Shown here: positions 46,938 to 55,382 of the stretch, piece after piece
Numbering within the stretch: position 1 is the first letter of the stretch
How the letters are laid out: each line of letters starts with the position of its first letter
NCBI RefSeq assembly: GCF_003144095.1
Contig: NZ_NSKH01000018.1
Location: forward strand, 315,955-379,954
From: Streptomyces sp. ICBB 8177
Lineage (GTDB): Bacteria; Actinomycetota; Actinomycetes; Streptomycetales; Streptomycetaceae
Direction: 5' to 3'
DNA: 64,000 bases
Made by a program: the position numbers and the translations under genes
Notes under the pieces: model-generated
Told to the model about the DNA's origin: nothing
The model's input: the letters and a program-made list of their open reading frames with translations, nothing else
Databases searched by the model: none

Positions 46938-47018
46938 CGCCTGACGACGCCTCGGGCATCCGCGGCCTCAGGCCCCACAGCCGCACCGCCCGAGTCGTGC
47001 CCGCTTCCGCGTCCTGCG

Positions 47019-48560
47019 TCAGACGTTCGCCGCCATGTCGACGAAGCGCGAGTAGTGGCCCTGGAAGGCGACGGTGATCGTGGCGGTCGGGCCGTTGCGG
47101 TGCTTGGCGACGATGAGGTCGGCCTCGCCCGCACGGGGCGACTCCTTCTCGTAGGCGTCCTCGCGGTGCAGCAGGATGACCATGTCGGCGTCCTGCTCGA
47201 TGGAACCGGACTCACGCAGGTCGGAGACCATGGGCTTCTTGTCGGTGCGCTGTTCGGGGCCACGGTTGAGCTGGGAGAGCGCGATGACCGGCAGCTCCAG
47301 CTCCTTGGCGAGCAGCTTGAGGTTCCGGGACATCTCGGAAACCTCCTGCTGGCGGCTCTCCGGACGGCGCGAGCCGCCGGTCTGCATCAGCTGGAGGTAG
47401 TCGATGACGACCAGGCGCAGGTCGTTGCGCTGCTTGAGGCGGCGGCACTTGGCGCGGATCTCCATCATCGACAGGTTCGGTGAGTCGTCGATGTAGAGGG
47501 GACCGGCTGAGACCTCCGGCATGCGGCGGGCCAGCCGCGTCCAGTCGTCGTCGGTCATGTTGCCGGAACGCATGTGGTGCAGCGCGACCCGGGCCTCCGC
47601 CGACAGCAGCCGCATCGCGATCTCGTTGCGGCCCATTTCCAGGGAGAAGAAGACGCTGGGCAGGCCGTGGGTGATGGACGCCGAGCGGGCGAAGTCCAGG
47701 GCGAGCGTGGACTTGCCCATCGCGGGACGGGCGGCGACGACGATCATCTGGCCGGGGTGCAGGCCGTTGGTCAGCGCGTCGAGGTCGGTGAAGCCGGTGG
47801 GCACGCCGGTCATCTGGCCGCTGCGCGAGCCGATCGCCTCGATCTCGTCGAGCGCGCCCTCCATGATGTCGCTGAGCGGCAGGTAGTCCTCTGACGTGCG
47901 CTGCTCGGTGACCGCGTAGATCTCGGCCTGCGCGGAATTGACGATCTCGTCCACGTCGCCGTCGGCCGCGTAACCCATCTGGGTGATACGGGTACCGGCT
48001 TCCACCAGGCGGCGCAGGACGGCACGCTCGTGGACGATCTCCGCGTAGTACTCGGCGTTGGCGGCCGTGGGAACGGCGTTGACCAGGGTGTGCAGGTACG
48101 GTGCCCCGCCGACTCGGGTGATCTCGCCGCGCTTGGTCAGCTCGGCGGCGACGGTGATGGGGTCGGCCGGCTCGCCCCGGGCGTACAGATCGAGGATCGC
48201 GGTGTAGATCGTCTCGTGTGCGGGGCGGTAGAAGTCCTGGCCCTTGAGTACCTCGACGACGTCCGCGATGGCGTCCTTGGACAGCAGCATGCCGCCGAGC
48301 ACGGACTGCTCGGCGTCCAGGTCCTGCGGAGGTACGCGCTCGAAGCCGCCCTCGGCCCAGCCGCCACGGCTGTCGCCGTCGCGACCGCCGTCCCGGCCCT
48401 CGCGGCCACCGCTTCGCCCTCCGCGACCGCCTCCCTCCCGACCGTCCCGGCGGAAGGGCGTGACCGGCCGCCGGTCGTCGAGGGCGGGGCCCTCGGGGTA
48501 CGGCGGCTCGGCGGGCGGCGCCTCGTCCCAGTGGTCTTCCGCGGTCTCGGGTCGGCTCAC
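47019..48560 (-). CDS. dnaB: Replicative DNA helicase DnaB
   Basis: A 513-residue hexameric helicase of the replisome. A Gly/Arg-rich N-terminus (about 20-65) precedes the DnaB N-domain (ERVPPQDLDAEQSVLGGMLL) and the RecA-like motor with Walker A ARPAMGKSTLALDFA (about 280) and LVVIDYLQLM. No intein is present. GTG 48560 lies 8 bases after GGAGG; the frame stays open upstream without similarity. Monocistronic, divergent from the MATE gene, with DnaA boxes in the shared upstream region. Confidence 0.96.
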   Translation of the reverse strand: MSRPETAEDHWDEAPPAEPPYPEGPALDDRRPVTPFRRDGREGGGRGGRSGGREGRDGGRDGDSRGGWAEGGFERVPPQDLDAEQSVLGGMLLSKDAIADVVEVLKGQDFYRPAHETIYTAILDLYARGEPADPITVAAELTKRGEITRVGGAPYLHTLVNAVPTAANAEYYAEIVHERAVLRRLVEAGTRITQMGYAADGDVDEIVNSAQAEIYAVTEQRTSEDYLPLSDIMEGALDEIEAIGSRSGQMTGVPTGFTDLDALTNGLHPGQMIVVAARPAMGKSTLALDFARSASITHGLPSVFFSLEMGRNEIAMRLLSAEARVALHHMRSGNMTDDDWTRLARRMPEVSAGPLYIDDSPNLSMMEIRAKCRRLKQRNDLRLVVIDYLQLMQTGGSRRPESRQQEVSEMSRNLKLLAKELELPVIALSQLNRGPEQRTDKKPMVSDLRESGSIEQDADMVILLHREDAYEKESPRAGEADLIVAKHRNGPTATITVAFQGHYSRFVDMAANV

Positions 48561-48754
48561 CCCCGCCACCTCCCTCCCGGTCCTTCGGACCCCGTTCCGT
48601 GTCCTCTTTCTACGGCACGGCTCTGACAACCAACGAGCACCCGGCCCGGGTTCCGGCGCGTCGAATTCGGGAGCCGCGCGGGGCGGTTCCGAGGCCGGAG
48701 GCGAGGGCGGGTGCCGGACTACGGTAGGCCTGCGGACTCCGTCAGCCAAGATGG

Positions 48755-48843
48755 TTATCCACAGGCCATGTGGATGAACGGCCGCAGCCTGTGGAGAAGC
48801 CCGCGAAACCTGTGTACAGGGCGGGGGACAGTCCTGTGGACAA
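48755..48843. promoter_or_regulatory. DnaA-box cluster upstream of dnaB
   Basis: TTATCCACA at 48755-48763, then TGTGGATGA (48769-48777), TGTGGAGAA (48790-48798) and TGTGGACAA (48835-48843), the last three in opposite orientation. The last is the exact complement of the Streptomyces preferred box TTGTCCACA. Located 195-285 bp upstream of the dnaB start codon. Confidence 0.7.
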
Positions 48844-48994
48844 CCCGCTAGAGCCTTCGCCGCATACGCCTTGAGCTGCGGTTTCATCGTCCACTGGCTG
48901 TGCAGGAGAAAAAGTTTCCCGGACGGCGCAAGATCACGACGAACGGCGCGGAGGCGATCACTGAGCGCCACCGCTTGTAATGATCATTCGCGGC

Positions 48995-49024
48995 TTGCAC
49001 CTATTACCTGTGGAAGATTATCCT
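48995..49024 (+). promoter_or_regulatory. Promoter of the MATE gene (leaderless)
   Basis: TTGCAC (48995-49000), 18-base spacer, TATCCT (49019-49024), then 6 bases to GTG 49031. A perfect palindrome aatgatcatt (48979-48988) sits just upstream. Confidence 0.65.
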
Positions 49025-49030
49025 AAGCCG

Positions 49031-50407
49031 GTGACTCCCGCGCCCGTCAGACCCGCCAACGCCGCCGAGGGAGCTTCCGGTCGGCTGTCCCGGGAGGTCC
49101 GTCGGCGCCACGACCGCGAGATCATCGCGCTCGCCGTGCCCGCCTTCGGAGCACTGGTCGCCGAGCCGCTCTTCCTCATGGCCGACAGCGCCATCGTCGG
49201 CCACCTCGGCACCCCGCAGTTGGCCGGACTGGGGGTGGCCGCGACGCTGCTCACCACCGCCGTCAACGTCTTCGTCTTCCTCGCCTACGCCACCACGGCC
49301 GCCGTGGCCCGGCGCGTGGGCGCCGCCGACCTCCCGTCCGCCATCCGGCAGGGCATCGACGGCGTCTGGCTCGCCCTGCTGCTCGGCGCCCTGCTCGTCG
49401 CAGCGGTGATTCCGGGCGCTCCCGCGCTGGCCGACGTCTTCGGCGCCTCCGGCCGCGCCACCGAGTACGCCGTCACCTATCTGCGCATCAGCGCTCTCGG
49501 CATTCCGGCCATGCTCGTCGTCCTGGCGGCCACCGGTGTGCTGCGAGGCCTGCAGAACACCAGGACCCCACTGGTTGTCGCGATCGTGGGTTTCGCCGTC
49601 AACGCCGGACTCAACGCCACCCTGGTCTACGGCGCGGGCCTGGGCATCGCGGGCTCCGCCTGGGGCACCGTGATCGCCCAGTGCGGCATGGCGGCGGCCT
49701 ACCTCACCGTCGTCGTACGCGGGGCCCGCCGTCACGCCGCCTCGTTGCGCCCGGACCTCGCCGGAATCAGGGCCTGCGCGACCGCGGGCGTCCCACTACT
49801 GGTGCGCACCTTGAGCCTGCGCGCCGTCCTGGTGATCGCGACCGCGGTGGCCGCCCGGCTTGGCACCGCCCAAGTCGCCGCACACCAGATCCTGGTGACC
49901 CTTTGGAGCCTGCTGGCCTTCGCGCTGGACGCCATAGCCATCGCCGGACAGGCGATCATCGGCCGCTACCTGGGCGCGGAAGACGCTCCCGGTGCGCGGG
50001 CCGCGTGCCGCCGCATGGTCCAGTGGGGCATCGCGGCCGGTGTGCTGCTCGGCATCCTGGTGGCCGTCTCCCGGCCGCTGTTCATCCCCCTGTTCACCAG
50101 CGACCCCGCCGTACGCGACCAGTTGTTGCCCGCCCTGCTGGTGGTCGCGATCAGCCAGCCGGTGTGCGGGCCCGTGTTCGTCCTGGATGGGGTGCTCATG
50201 GGCGCCGGTGACGGCCCCTACCTCGCCTGGGCCATGCTCGGCACCCTCGCCGTCTTCGCACCCGCCGCGTTCGCGGTACCGGCGCTGGGCGGGGCGCTGA
50301 CCGCTCTGTGGTGGGCGATGGTGCTCTTCATGCTGACCCGTCTGGCGTTCCTGTGGAGCCGAGCCCGGTCCGGCCGCTGGGTGGTCACGGGGGCGGTTCG
50401 CGCCTGA
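49031..50407 (+). CDS. MATE-family efflux transporter
   Basis: A 458-residue MATE (DinF-like) exporter with 12 predicted helices. PAFGALVAEPLFLMADSAIV in helix 1 and ATGVLRGLQNTRTPL in the middle are family signatures. It exports cationic drugs or metabolites using Na+ or H+. GTG 49031 fits the leaderless promoter; an ATG at 48980 is in frame but would put the promoter inside the gene. Adjacent to dnaB in other streptomycetes as well (recalled). Two parS sites follow. Confidence 0.92.
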   Translation: MTPAPVRPANAAEGASGRLSREVRRRHDREIIALAVPAFGALVAEPLFLMADSAIVGHLGTPQLAGLGVAATLLTTAVNVFVFLAYATTAAVARRVGAADLPSAIRQGIDGVWLALLLGALLVAAVIPGAPALADVFGASGRATEYAVTYLRISALGIPAMLVVLAATGVLRGLQNTRTPLVVAIVGFAVNAGLNATLVYGAGLGIAGSAWGTVIAQCGMAAAYLTVVVRGARRHAASLRPDLAGIRACATAGVPLLVRTLSLRAVLVIATAVAARLGTAQVAAHQILVTLWSLLAFALDAIAIAGQAIIGRYLGAEDAPGARAACRRMVQWGIAAGVLLGILVAVSRPLFIPLFTSDPAVRDQLLPALLVVAISQPVCGPVFVLDGVLMGAGDGPYLAWAMLGTLAVFAPAAFAVPALGGALTALWWAMVLFMLTRLAFLWSRARSGRWVVTGAVRA

Positions 50408-50502
50408 GCGCCGCAGAGCGGACCGGTTTTCGTCCAGCGGAAACCGCCCGCGCCCTGGCCCAGACCCCACCTTGGAGCCCCGCCCGAGGCCCGTGGGCAC
50501 GC

Positions 50503-50541
50503 GTTTCACGTGAAACGTCATGCGCATGTTTCACGTGAAAC
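50503..50541. other. Two parS sites between MATE gene and rplI
   Basis: Perfect gtttcacgtgaaac at 50503-50516 and 50528-50541, separated by 11 bases containing the palindrome atgcgcat, between convergent genes. Confidence 0.95.
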
Positions 50542-50604
50542 AGGATGAAACAGGTCCACTCCGGGCACTCTCGGCGGCCCAGCGAGCGGCTTCCAGGCAA
50601 GGCG

Positions 50605-50635
50605 AAGGGCCGACACCCCGAGGGTGTCGGCCCTT
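50605..50635 (-). terminator. Terminator of rpsF-ssb-rpsR-rplI
   Basis: Perfect 13-bp stem aagggccgacacc with its complement, 5-base loop, 22 bases beyond the rplI stop codon. Confidence 0.82.
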
Positions 50636-50657
50636 CTCAGACCTCGCGTGGAACGCG

Positions 50658-51104
50658 TCAGGCGGCCACGACCTCCAGGTCGAGCCTGACCGTGACCTCC
50701 GGGTGGAGGTTGACGGTCACCTGGTGCGACCCGACGGTCTTGATCGGCGAGACCAGCGCGACACGGCGCTTGTCCACCTGCGGACCGCCGGCGGCCTTGA
50801 TCGCCGAGGCGATGTCGGCCGGGGTGACCGAGCCGAAGAGCCGACCGGTGTCACCGGCGCGGGTCGACAGCTTGATCTTGACGTTCTCCAGCTGGCCCTT
50901 GACCTCGTTGGCCTGCTCCAGCGTGGCGATCTCGCGGATCCGGCGCGCACGGCGGATCTGCTCAACGTCCTTCTCGCCACCCTTGGTCCAGCGGATGGCG
51001 AAGCCACGCGGGACCAGGTAGTTGCGGGCGTAGCCGTCCTTGACCTCGACGACGTCGCCGGCGGCACCGAGGCCGCTGACCTCGTTGGTGAGGATGATCT
51101 TCAT
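50658..51104 (-). CDS. rplI: Ribosomal protein bL9
   Basis: A 148-residue 50S protein, standard length, beginning [20 protein letters not shown] with the RNA-binding N-domain and [10 protein letters not shown]. Last gene of the rpsF-ssb-rpsR-rplI operon, 17 bases after rpsR. bL9 restrains the ribosome against frame slippage. Confidence 0.97.
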   Translation of the reverse strand: MKIILTNEVSGLGAAGDVVEVKDGYARNYLVPRGFAIRWTKGGEKDVEQIRRARRIREIATLEQANEVKGQLENVKIKLSTRAGDTGRLFGSVTPADIASAIKAAGGPQVDKRRVALVSPIKTVGSHQVTVNLHPEVTVRLDLEVVAA

Positions 51105-51121
51105 GCTTAGGTCACCCTCTC

Positions 51122-51358
51122 TCAGCGAGCAGTCGAGGTGTAGGGCAGCAGCGCCATCTCACGGCTGTTCTTGACGGCCGTGGCGACGTCGCGCTGGTGC
51201 TGCGTGCAGTTGCCGGTCACGCGACGGGCACGGATCTTGCCGCGGTCGGAAATGAACTTCCGCAGCAGGTTGGTGTCCTTGTAGTCGACGTAGGTGACCT
51301 TGTCCTTGCAGAAAGCGCAGACCTTCTTCTTCGGCTTGCGCGGAGGCGGCTTAGCCAT
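51122..51358 (-). CDS. rpsR: Ribosomal protein bS18 (zinc-ribbon type)
   Basis: A 78-residue 30S protein. It has VCAFCKDK and [10 protein letters not shown], giving three Cys and one His, so it is the zinc-binding C+ paralogue. Streptomycetes often carry a second, zinc-free bS18 elsewhere under Zur. It lies 41 bases downstream of ssb. Confidence 0.97.
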   Translation of the reverse strand: MAKPPPRKPKKKVCAFCKDKVTYVDYKDTNLLRKFISDRGKIRARRVTGNCTQHQRDVATAVKNSREMALLPYTSTAR

Positions 51359-51399
51359 TGTCTCTCTCCAGTGTGATCAAGAAGTGTGTTGCTCCGCCC

Positions 51400-51975
51400 T
51401 TAGAAGGGCGGTTCGTCCGAGTAGCCGCCGCCGGAGCTCCCGCCCCAGTTGCCACCGCCACCGCTGCCACCCTGGCCGCCTGCCGGGGCACTGCTGGCCC
51501 ACGGGTCATCGGCCGGAGCGCCGCCGCCGGACTGGCCACCGGGACCGCCGCCCCAGTTGCCGCCGCCCTGACCGCCACCGCCGTAGCCGCCCTGGCCGCC
51601 GCGACCGCCGCCGCTGGTCTTGGTGACCTTGGCCGTCGCGTTGCGCAGGGAGGCGCCGACCTCGTCGACGTCCAGTTCGTAGACCGTCCGCTTGACGCCC
51701 TCGCGGTCCTCGTAGGACCGCTGCTTCAAGCGGCCCTGGACGATGACACGCATGCCGCGCTGGAGCGACTCGGCCACGTTCTCCGCCGCCTGACGCCAGA
51801 CCGAGCAGGTCAGGAACAGGCTCTCGCCGTCCTTCCACTCATTGGTCTGCCGGTCGAAGGTGCGGGGGGTGGACGCGACGCGGAACTTCGCGACCGCCGC
51901 ACCGGAGGGGGTGAAGCGCAGCTCGGGATCGTCGACAAGGTTGCCGACGACCGTGATGACGGTCTCGCCTGCCAT
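51400..51975 (-). CDS. ssb: Single-stranded DNA-binding protein
   Basis: A 191-residue SSB. OB fold about 1-110 ([38 protein letters not shown]), then a Gly-rich linker and the acidic protein-interaction tip DEPPF. In Streptomyces the operonic ssb is the replication protein. It lies 77 bases downstream of rpsF, with GAGAGG-like ribosome-binding bases. Confidence 0.97.
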   Translation of the reverse strand: MAGETVITVVGNLVDDPELRFTPSGAAVAKFRVASTPRTFDRQTNEWKDGESLFLTCSVWRQAAENVAESLQRGMRVIVQGRLKQRSYEDREGVKRTVYELDVDEVGASLRNATAKVTKTSGGGRGGQGGYGGGGQGGGNWGGGPGGQSGGGAPADDPWASSAPAGGQGGSGGGGNWGGSSGGGYSDEPPF

Positions 51976-52052
51976 GGTGGGTGACCTCTCGGCGGGTTTG
52001 CTCTGCTGCTGGCTGCTCGGAAGCCGTACTCAGCTCTGGGCGCTCAGCGCGC

Positions 52053-52343
52053 TCAGTGCATTTCCGGACGGAGGACCTTGGTCCGGAGGACCGACTCGTT
52101 CAGGTTGAGCTGACGGTCGAGCTCCTTGACGACCTCAGGAGTCGCGTTGAGGTCGATGACCGAGTAGATGCCCTCGGGCTTCTTCTTGATCTCGTAGGAG
52201 AGACGACGACGGCCCCAGGTGTCGACCTTCTCAACCTTGCCGCCGCCGTTGCGGACGACGGCGAGGAAGCTCTCGATCAGCGGGGAGACAGCACGCTCCT
52301 CGAGATCGGGGTCGAGGATGACCATTACCTCGTAGTGACGCAT
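52053..52343 (-). CDS. rpsF: Ribosomal protein bS6
   Basis: A 96-residue 30S protein, [20 protein letters not shown], with [10 protein letters not shown] in the RNA-binding surface. First gene of rpsF-ssb-rpsR-rplI. AAGGAGG lies about 10 bases before ATG 52343; the open frame extends upstream without similarity. Confidence 0.97.
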   Translation of the reverse strand: MRHYEVMVILDPDLEERAVSPLIESFLAVVRNGGGKVEKVDTWGRRRLSYEIKKKPEGIYSVIDLNATPEVVKELDRQLNLNESVLRTKVLRPEMH

Positions 52344-52677
52344 GGTGGAACCCACCTCCTTCGGACTCAGCGGCCACGGCGTTTCCGTGGCAGGAGGGTT
52401 TGCATCGCGTCGCAACGGTAACGCGGGCCACCGACAACGCGGCGAGGCGTGGACGGAGCGGGCCCCGACGAGAGCCGCTGACAGGAACTGGCAGGGGATC
52501 GACGGTGCACGTCGGCCGGCTGGGAGACCGGCTCATAGCCGCGCGTAGACCATTGCAGACGGTACAGACTACCCGCCTCGTCCTTCCGCTTGAAATCCGC
52601 AGGTTAACCGGGACAATCTGTACACAAGGGCTCGCTCGGCGCTACGCCGGGCGGCCTTCCCGTCACGGAGGTGCCCG
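52344..52677. other. Divergent promoter region, rpsF / small membrane protein
   Basis: 334 bp. Contains TTGAAA-N18-CAATCT for the rightward gene and the leftward ribosomal operon promoter, perhaps near ggctatgag on the minus strand (about 52530). No gene seen. Confidence 0.5.
52590..52619 (+). promoter_or_regulatory. Promoter of small membrane protein gene
   Basis: TTGAAA (52590-52595), 18-base spacer, CAATCT (52614-52619); start codon 59 bases further. Confidence 0.5.
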
Positions 52678-52986
52678 ATGGCCACGACCTTCCGGCCGCA
52701 GAACGTAATCGCGATCCTCAACTCCGACGGCAAGGCTCATCCGAAGGAGAACTCCCTGATCGCCGTCTCGGTGGTGCTCGGGGCGATCGCGATCATCTCC
52801 TCGATCTTCAACAACCTCCATCTGCTCAGCTCGTGGACCGGCCTGTTCGGAATCATCACCGCGGGCTACGGCCAGTTCATCTCGGCCACCACCAGCGAAC
52901 GCTTCGTCCTCATCCTGGCCCTCGGCGCCTCGGCGATCGGATTCTTCATCGGCGTCGCGCACGGCGGTCTGTGGGGCGGGCTGTGA
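52678..52986 (+). CDS. Small conserved membrane protein
   Basis: A 102-residue protein with three hydrophobic segments (LIAVSVVLGAIAIISSIF, LFGIITAGYGQFIS, VLILALGASAIGFFIGVA). The N-terminus FRPQNVIAILNSDGKAHPKE is well-formed and hydrophilic. GGAGG is 6 bases before the ATG. It precedes femX by 90 bases and may be co-transcribed; function unknown. Confidence 0.85.
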   Translation: MATTFRPQNVIAILNSDGKAHPKENSLIAVSVVLGAIAIISSIFNNLHLLSSWTGLFGIITAGYGQFISATTSERFVLILALGASAIGFFIGVAHGGLWGGL

Positions 52987-53076
52987 GACCGCGGGCTTGA
53001 AGACGGGGCGTTTCCCACGCGCTATAGGCTTCGGCGGGTAGTCCGGTAGAACCCGCAAGCGTGGGGAGCGCCCCGA

Positions 53077-54195
53077 ATGAGCCTGACCCTGAGGACCATC
53101 AGCCGCGAGCAGCATCTGGCGTACATCCAGAGCCTGCCCGCGGCGAGCCACATGCAGGTTCCCGCCTGGGCGGACGTCAAGGCGGAGTGGCGTTCGGAGA
53201 GCCTCGGGTGGTTCGACAAGAACGGCGAGCTGGTCGGCGTCGGCCTCGTGCTGTACCGCCAGCTGCCCAAGATCAAGCGGTACCTGGCCTACCTCCCCGA
53301 GGGCCCGGTCATCAACTGGTACGCGCCCAACCTGGAGGAATGGCTCCAGCCGATGCTGGCGCACCTGAAGCAGCAAGGCGCGTTCTCGGTGAAGATGGGC
53401 CCGCCGGTGGTCATCCGCCGCTGGGACGCCAACGCCATCAAGACCGGCATCTCCGACCCCGACGTCAAGCGGCTGCGTGACGTCGAGGCCACGTTCATCG
53501 AGCCGCGCGCCTTCGAGGTCGCCGACCGGCTGCGCCGCATGGGCTGGCAGCAGGGCGAGGACGGCGGCGCGGGCTTCGGCGACGTCCAGCCGCGCTATGT
53601 CTTCCAGGTCCCGCTGGAGGGCCGCAGCCTGGAGGACGTCCACAAGGGCTTCAACCAGCTGTGGCGTCGCAACATCAAGAAGGCCGAGAAGGCCGGCGTC
53701 GAGGTGGTCCAGGGCGGCTACGAGCAGTTGCCCATCTGGCAGCAGCTGTACGAGATCACCGCCGAGCGCGACCACTTCCGTCCCCGGCCGCTGTCGTACT
53801 TCCAGCGCATGTGGACCGCCCTCAACTCCGAGGACCCCAACCGGATGCGGCTGTACTTCGCCACGCACGAGGGCGAAGCCGTCGCGGCGGCCACCATGCT
53901 CATCGTCGGCGGCCACGTCTGGTACTCCTACGGCGCCTCTGCCAACCACAAGCGCGAGGTGCGTCCCAGCAACGCCATGCAGTGGCGGATGCTGCGCGAC
54001 GCGTACGCGCTCGGTGCGACCGTGTACGACCTGCGCGGCATCAGCGACTCGCTGGACGAGAACGACCACCTCTTCGGCCTGATCCAGTTCAAGGTGGGAA
54101 CAGGCGGCCAGGCCGCGGAGTACCTGGGCGAGTGGGACTTCCCGCTCAACAAACTGCTGCACAAGGCGCTCGACATCTACATGTCGCGGCGCTGA
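53077..54195 (+). CDS. femX: FemX-type peptidoglycan bridge aminoacyltransferase
   Basis: A 372-residue FemA/B/X-family protein with two GNAT-like halves. HMQVPAWADVKAEW, GFNQLWRRNIKKAEKAGVEV and LFGLIQFKVGTGGQAAEYLG are family signatures. In Streptomyces the enzyme adds the first glycine of the peptidoglycan cross-bridge to lipid II from Gly-tRNA. It lies 55 bases upstream of the racemase-fold gene and near a PBP gene, consistent with a wall role. Confidence 0.9.
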   Translation: MSLTLRTISREQHLAYIQSLPAASHMQVPAWADVKAEWRSESLGWFDKNGELVGVGLVLYRQLPKIKRYLAYLPEGPVINWYAPNLEEWLQPMLAHLKQQGAFSVKMGPPVVIRRWDANAIKTGISDPDVKRLRDVEATFIEPRAFEVADRLRRMGWQQGEDGGAGFGDVQPRYVFQVPLEGRSLEDVHKGFNQLWRRNIKKAEKAGVEVVQGGYEQLPIWQQLYEITAERDHFRPRPLSYFQRMWTALNSEDPNRMRLYFATHEGEAVAAATMLIVGGHVWYSYGASANHKREVRPSNAMQWRMLRDAYALGATVYDLRGISDSLDENDHLFGLIQFKVGTGGQAAEYLGEWDFPLNKLLHKALDIYMSRR

Positions 54196-54249
54196 CGGCC
54201 CCCTCCCCTGCCCCTGTTCGACCGAAGACAGAAAGGTCCTGACCCGGCC

Positions 54250-55281
54250 ATGGCGCTCACCCTGTACGTCGACACCGCGCGCTGGCGTGCGCACCAGAAG
54301 ACCGTGGTGGACCAGTTCCCCGACCTGATCCCGGTCTGCAAGGGCAACGGCTACGGCTTCGGCCACGAGCGGCTCGCGGAGGAGGCGACGCGGCTGGGCA
54401 GCGACATGCTGGCGGTCGGCACCACCTACGAGGCGGCCCGGATCAAGGACTGGTTCGGGGGCGACCTGCTGGTGCTGACCCCGTACCGGGTCGGCGAGGA
54501 GCCGGTGCCGCTGCCGGACCGGGTGGTGCGGTCGGTCTCCTCCGTCGAGGGGGTGCGGGGTCTGGTGGGCGCCCGGGTCGTCATCGAGGTGATGAGCACC
54601 ATGCGCCGCCACGGCGTGTCGGAGGACGACCTGGTCAAGCTGCACAGCGCGATCGACAACGTGCGGCTCGAGGGTTTCGCCATCCACCTGCCGCTGGACC
54701 GCACCGACGGTTCCGACGCGGTGGAAGAGGTCTTCGCCTGGATGGAACGGCTGCGCGCGGCCGGGCTTCCGCTGCACACCATGCTGGTCAGCCACGTGAA
54801 GCCGAACGAACTGGCACAGCTGCGTCAGCAGTTCCCGCAGACCCGCTTCCGCGCCCGGATCGGCACCCGGCTGTGGCTGGGCGACCACCAGGCGACCGAG
54901 TACCGCGGCTCCGTGCTGGACGTCACCCGGATCGCCAAGGGCGAGCGCTACGGCTACCGCCAACAGCGCGCCGCGGGTGACGGCCATCTGGTGGTCGTGG
55001 CGGGTGGCACGTCACACGGCGTGGGCCTGGAGGCCCCCAAGGCGGTGCACGGCGTGATGCCGCGGGCCAAGGGCGTGGCGCGGGCGGGCCTGGCGACGGT
55101 CAACCGCAATCTGTCGCCGTTCGTGTGGGCGGGCAAGCAGCGGTGGTTCGCCGAGCCGCCGCACATGCAGGTCTCGCTGCTCTTCCTGCCGGGCGACGTG
55201 GCGCCGCCGGCGGTCGGCGACGAGTTGGTGGCGCACCTGCGGCACACCACAACGCAGTTCGACCGCGTCCTCGACCGCTGA
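54250..55281 (+). CDS. Alanine-racemase-fold PLP protein
   Basis: A 343-residue PLP-barrel protein. VCKGNGYGFGHERLAEEA matches the PLP-lysine motif of alanine racemase (VVKANAYGHG), and RIGTRLWLG corresponds to the later catalytic region. It is distinct from the usual alr, so substrate could be D-Ala, another amino acid, or none. With femX immediately upstream it probably supports peptidoglycan precursors. The ribosome-binding site is weak (AAAGG 14 bases upstream). Ends at a parS hairpin. Confidence 0.8.
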   Translation: MALTLYVDTARWRAHQKTVVDQFPDLIPVCKGNGYGFGHERLAEEATRLGSDMLAVGTTYEAARIKDWFGGDLLVLTPYRVGEEPVPLPDRVVRSVSSVEGVRGLVGARVVIEVMSTMRRHGVSEDDLVKLHSAIDNVRLEGFAIHLPLDRTDGSDAVEEVFAWMERLRAAGLPLHTMLVSHVKPNELAQLRQQFPQTRFRARIGTRLWLGDHQATEYRGSVLDVTRIAKGERYGYRQQRAAGDGHLVVVAGGTSHGVGLEAPKAVHGVMPRAKGVARAGLATVNRNLSPFVWAGKQRWFAEPPHMQVSLLFLPGDVAPPAVGDELVAHLRHTTTQFDRVLDR

Positions 55282-55304
55282 GCGTCGAGGGGAACGACAG
55301 GCCG

Positions 55305-55371
55305 ACGCAAGAGAGGGGTCTGTTTCACGTGAAACAGCGTGTTTCACGTGAAACAGACCCCTCTCTTGCGT
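55305..55371. terminator. 31-bp perfect hairpin containing two parS sites
   Basis: 55305-55335 and 55341-55371 are exact reverse complements with loop agcgt. The outer arms read acgcaagagaggggtct; the inner part of each arm is a perfect parS site (55322-55335, 55341-55354). It separates convergent genes and fits a bidirectional terminator as well as a ParB site. Confidence 0.92.
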
Positions 55372-55382
55372 GTGCGGGACGC

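Noticed and set aside
48980..49030. Upstream ATG start for the MATE transporter
   Set aside because: It would place a good -35/-10 pair and a palindrome inside the coding region; GTG 49031 has the leaderless geometry.
52663..54987. 774-codon minus-strand open frame opposite femX and the racemase-fold gene
   Set aside because: Shadow of high-GC coding on the plus strand: no family similarity, no ribosome-binding site, and composition typical of antisense frames.
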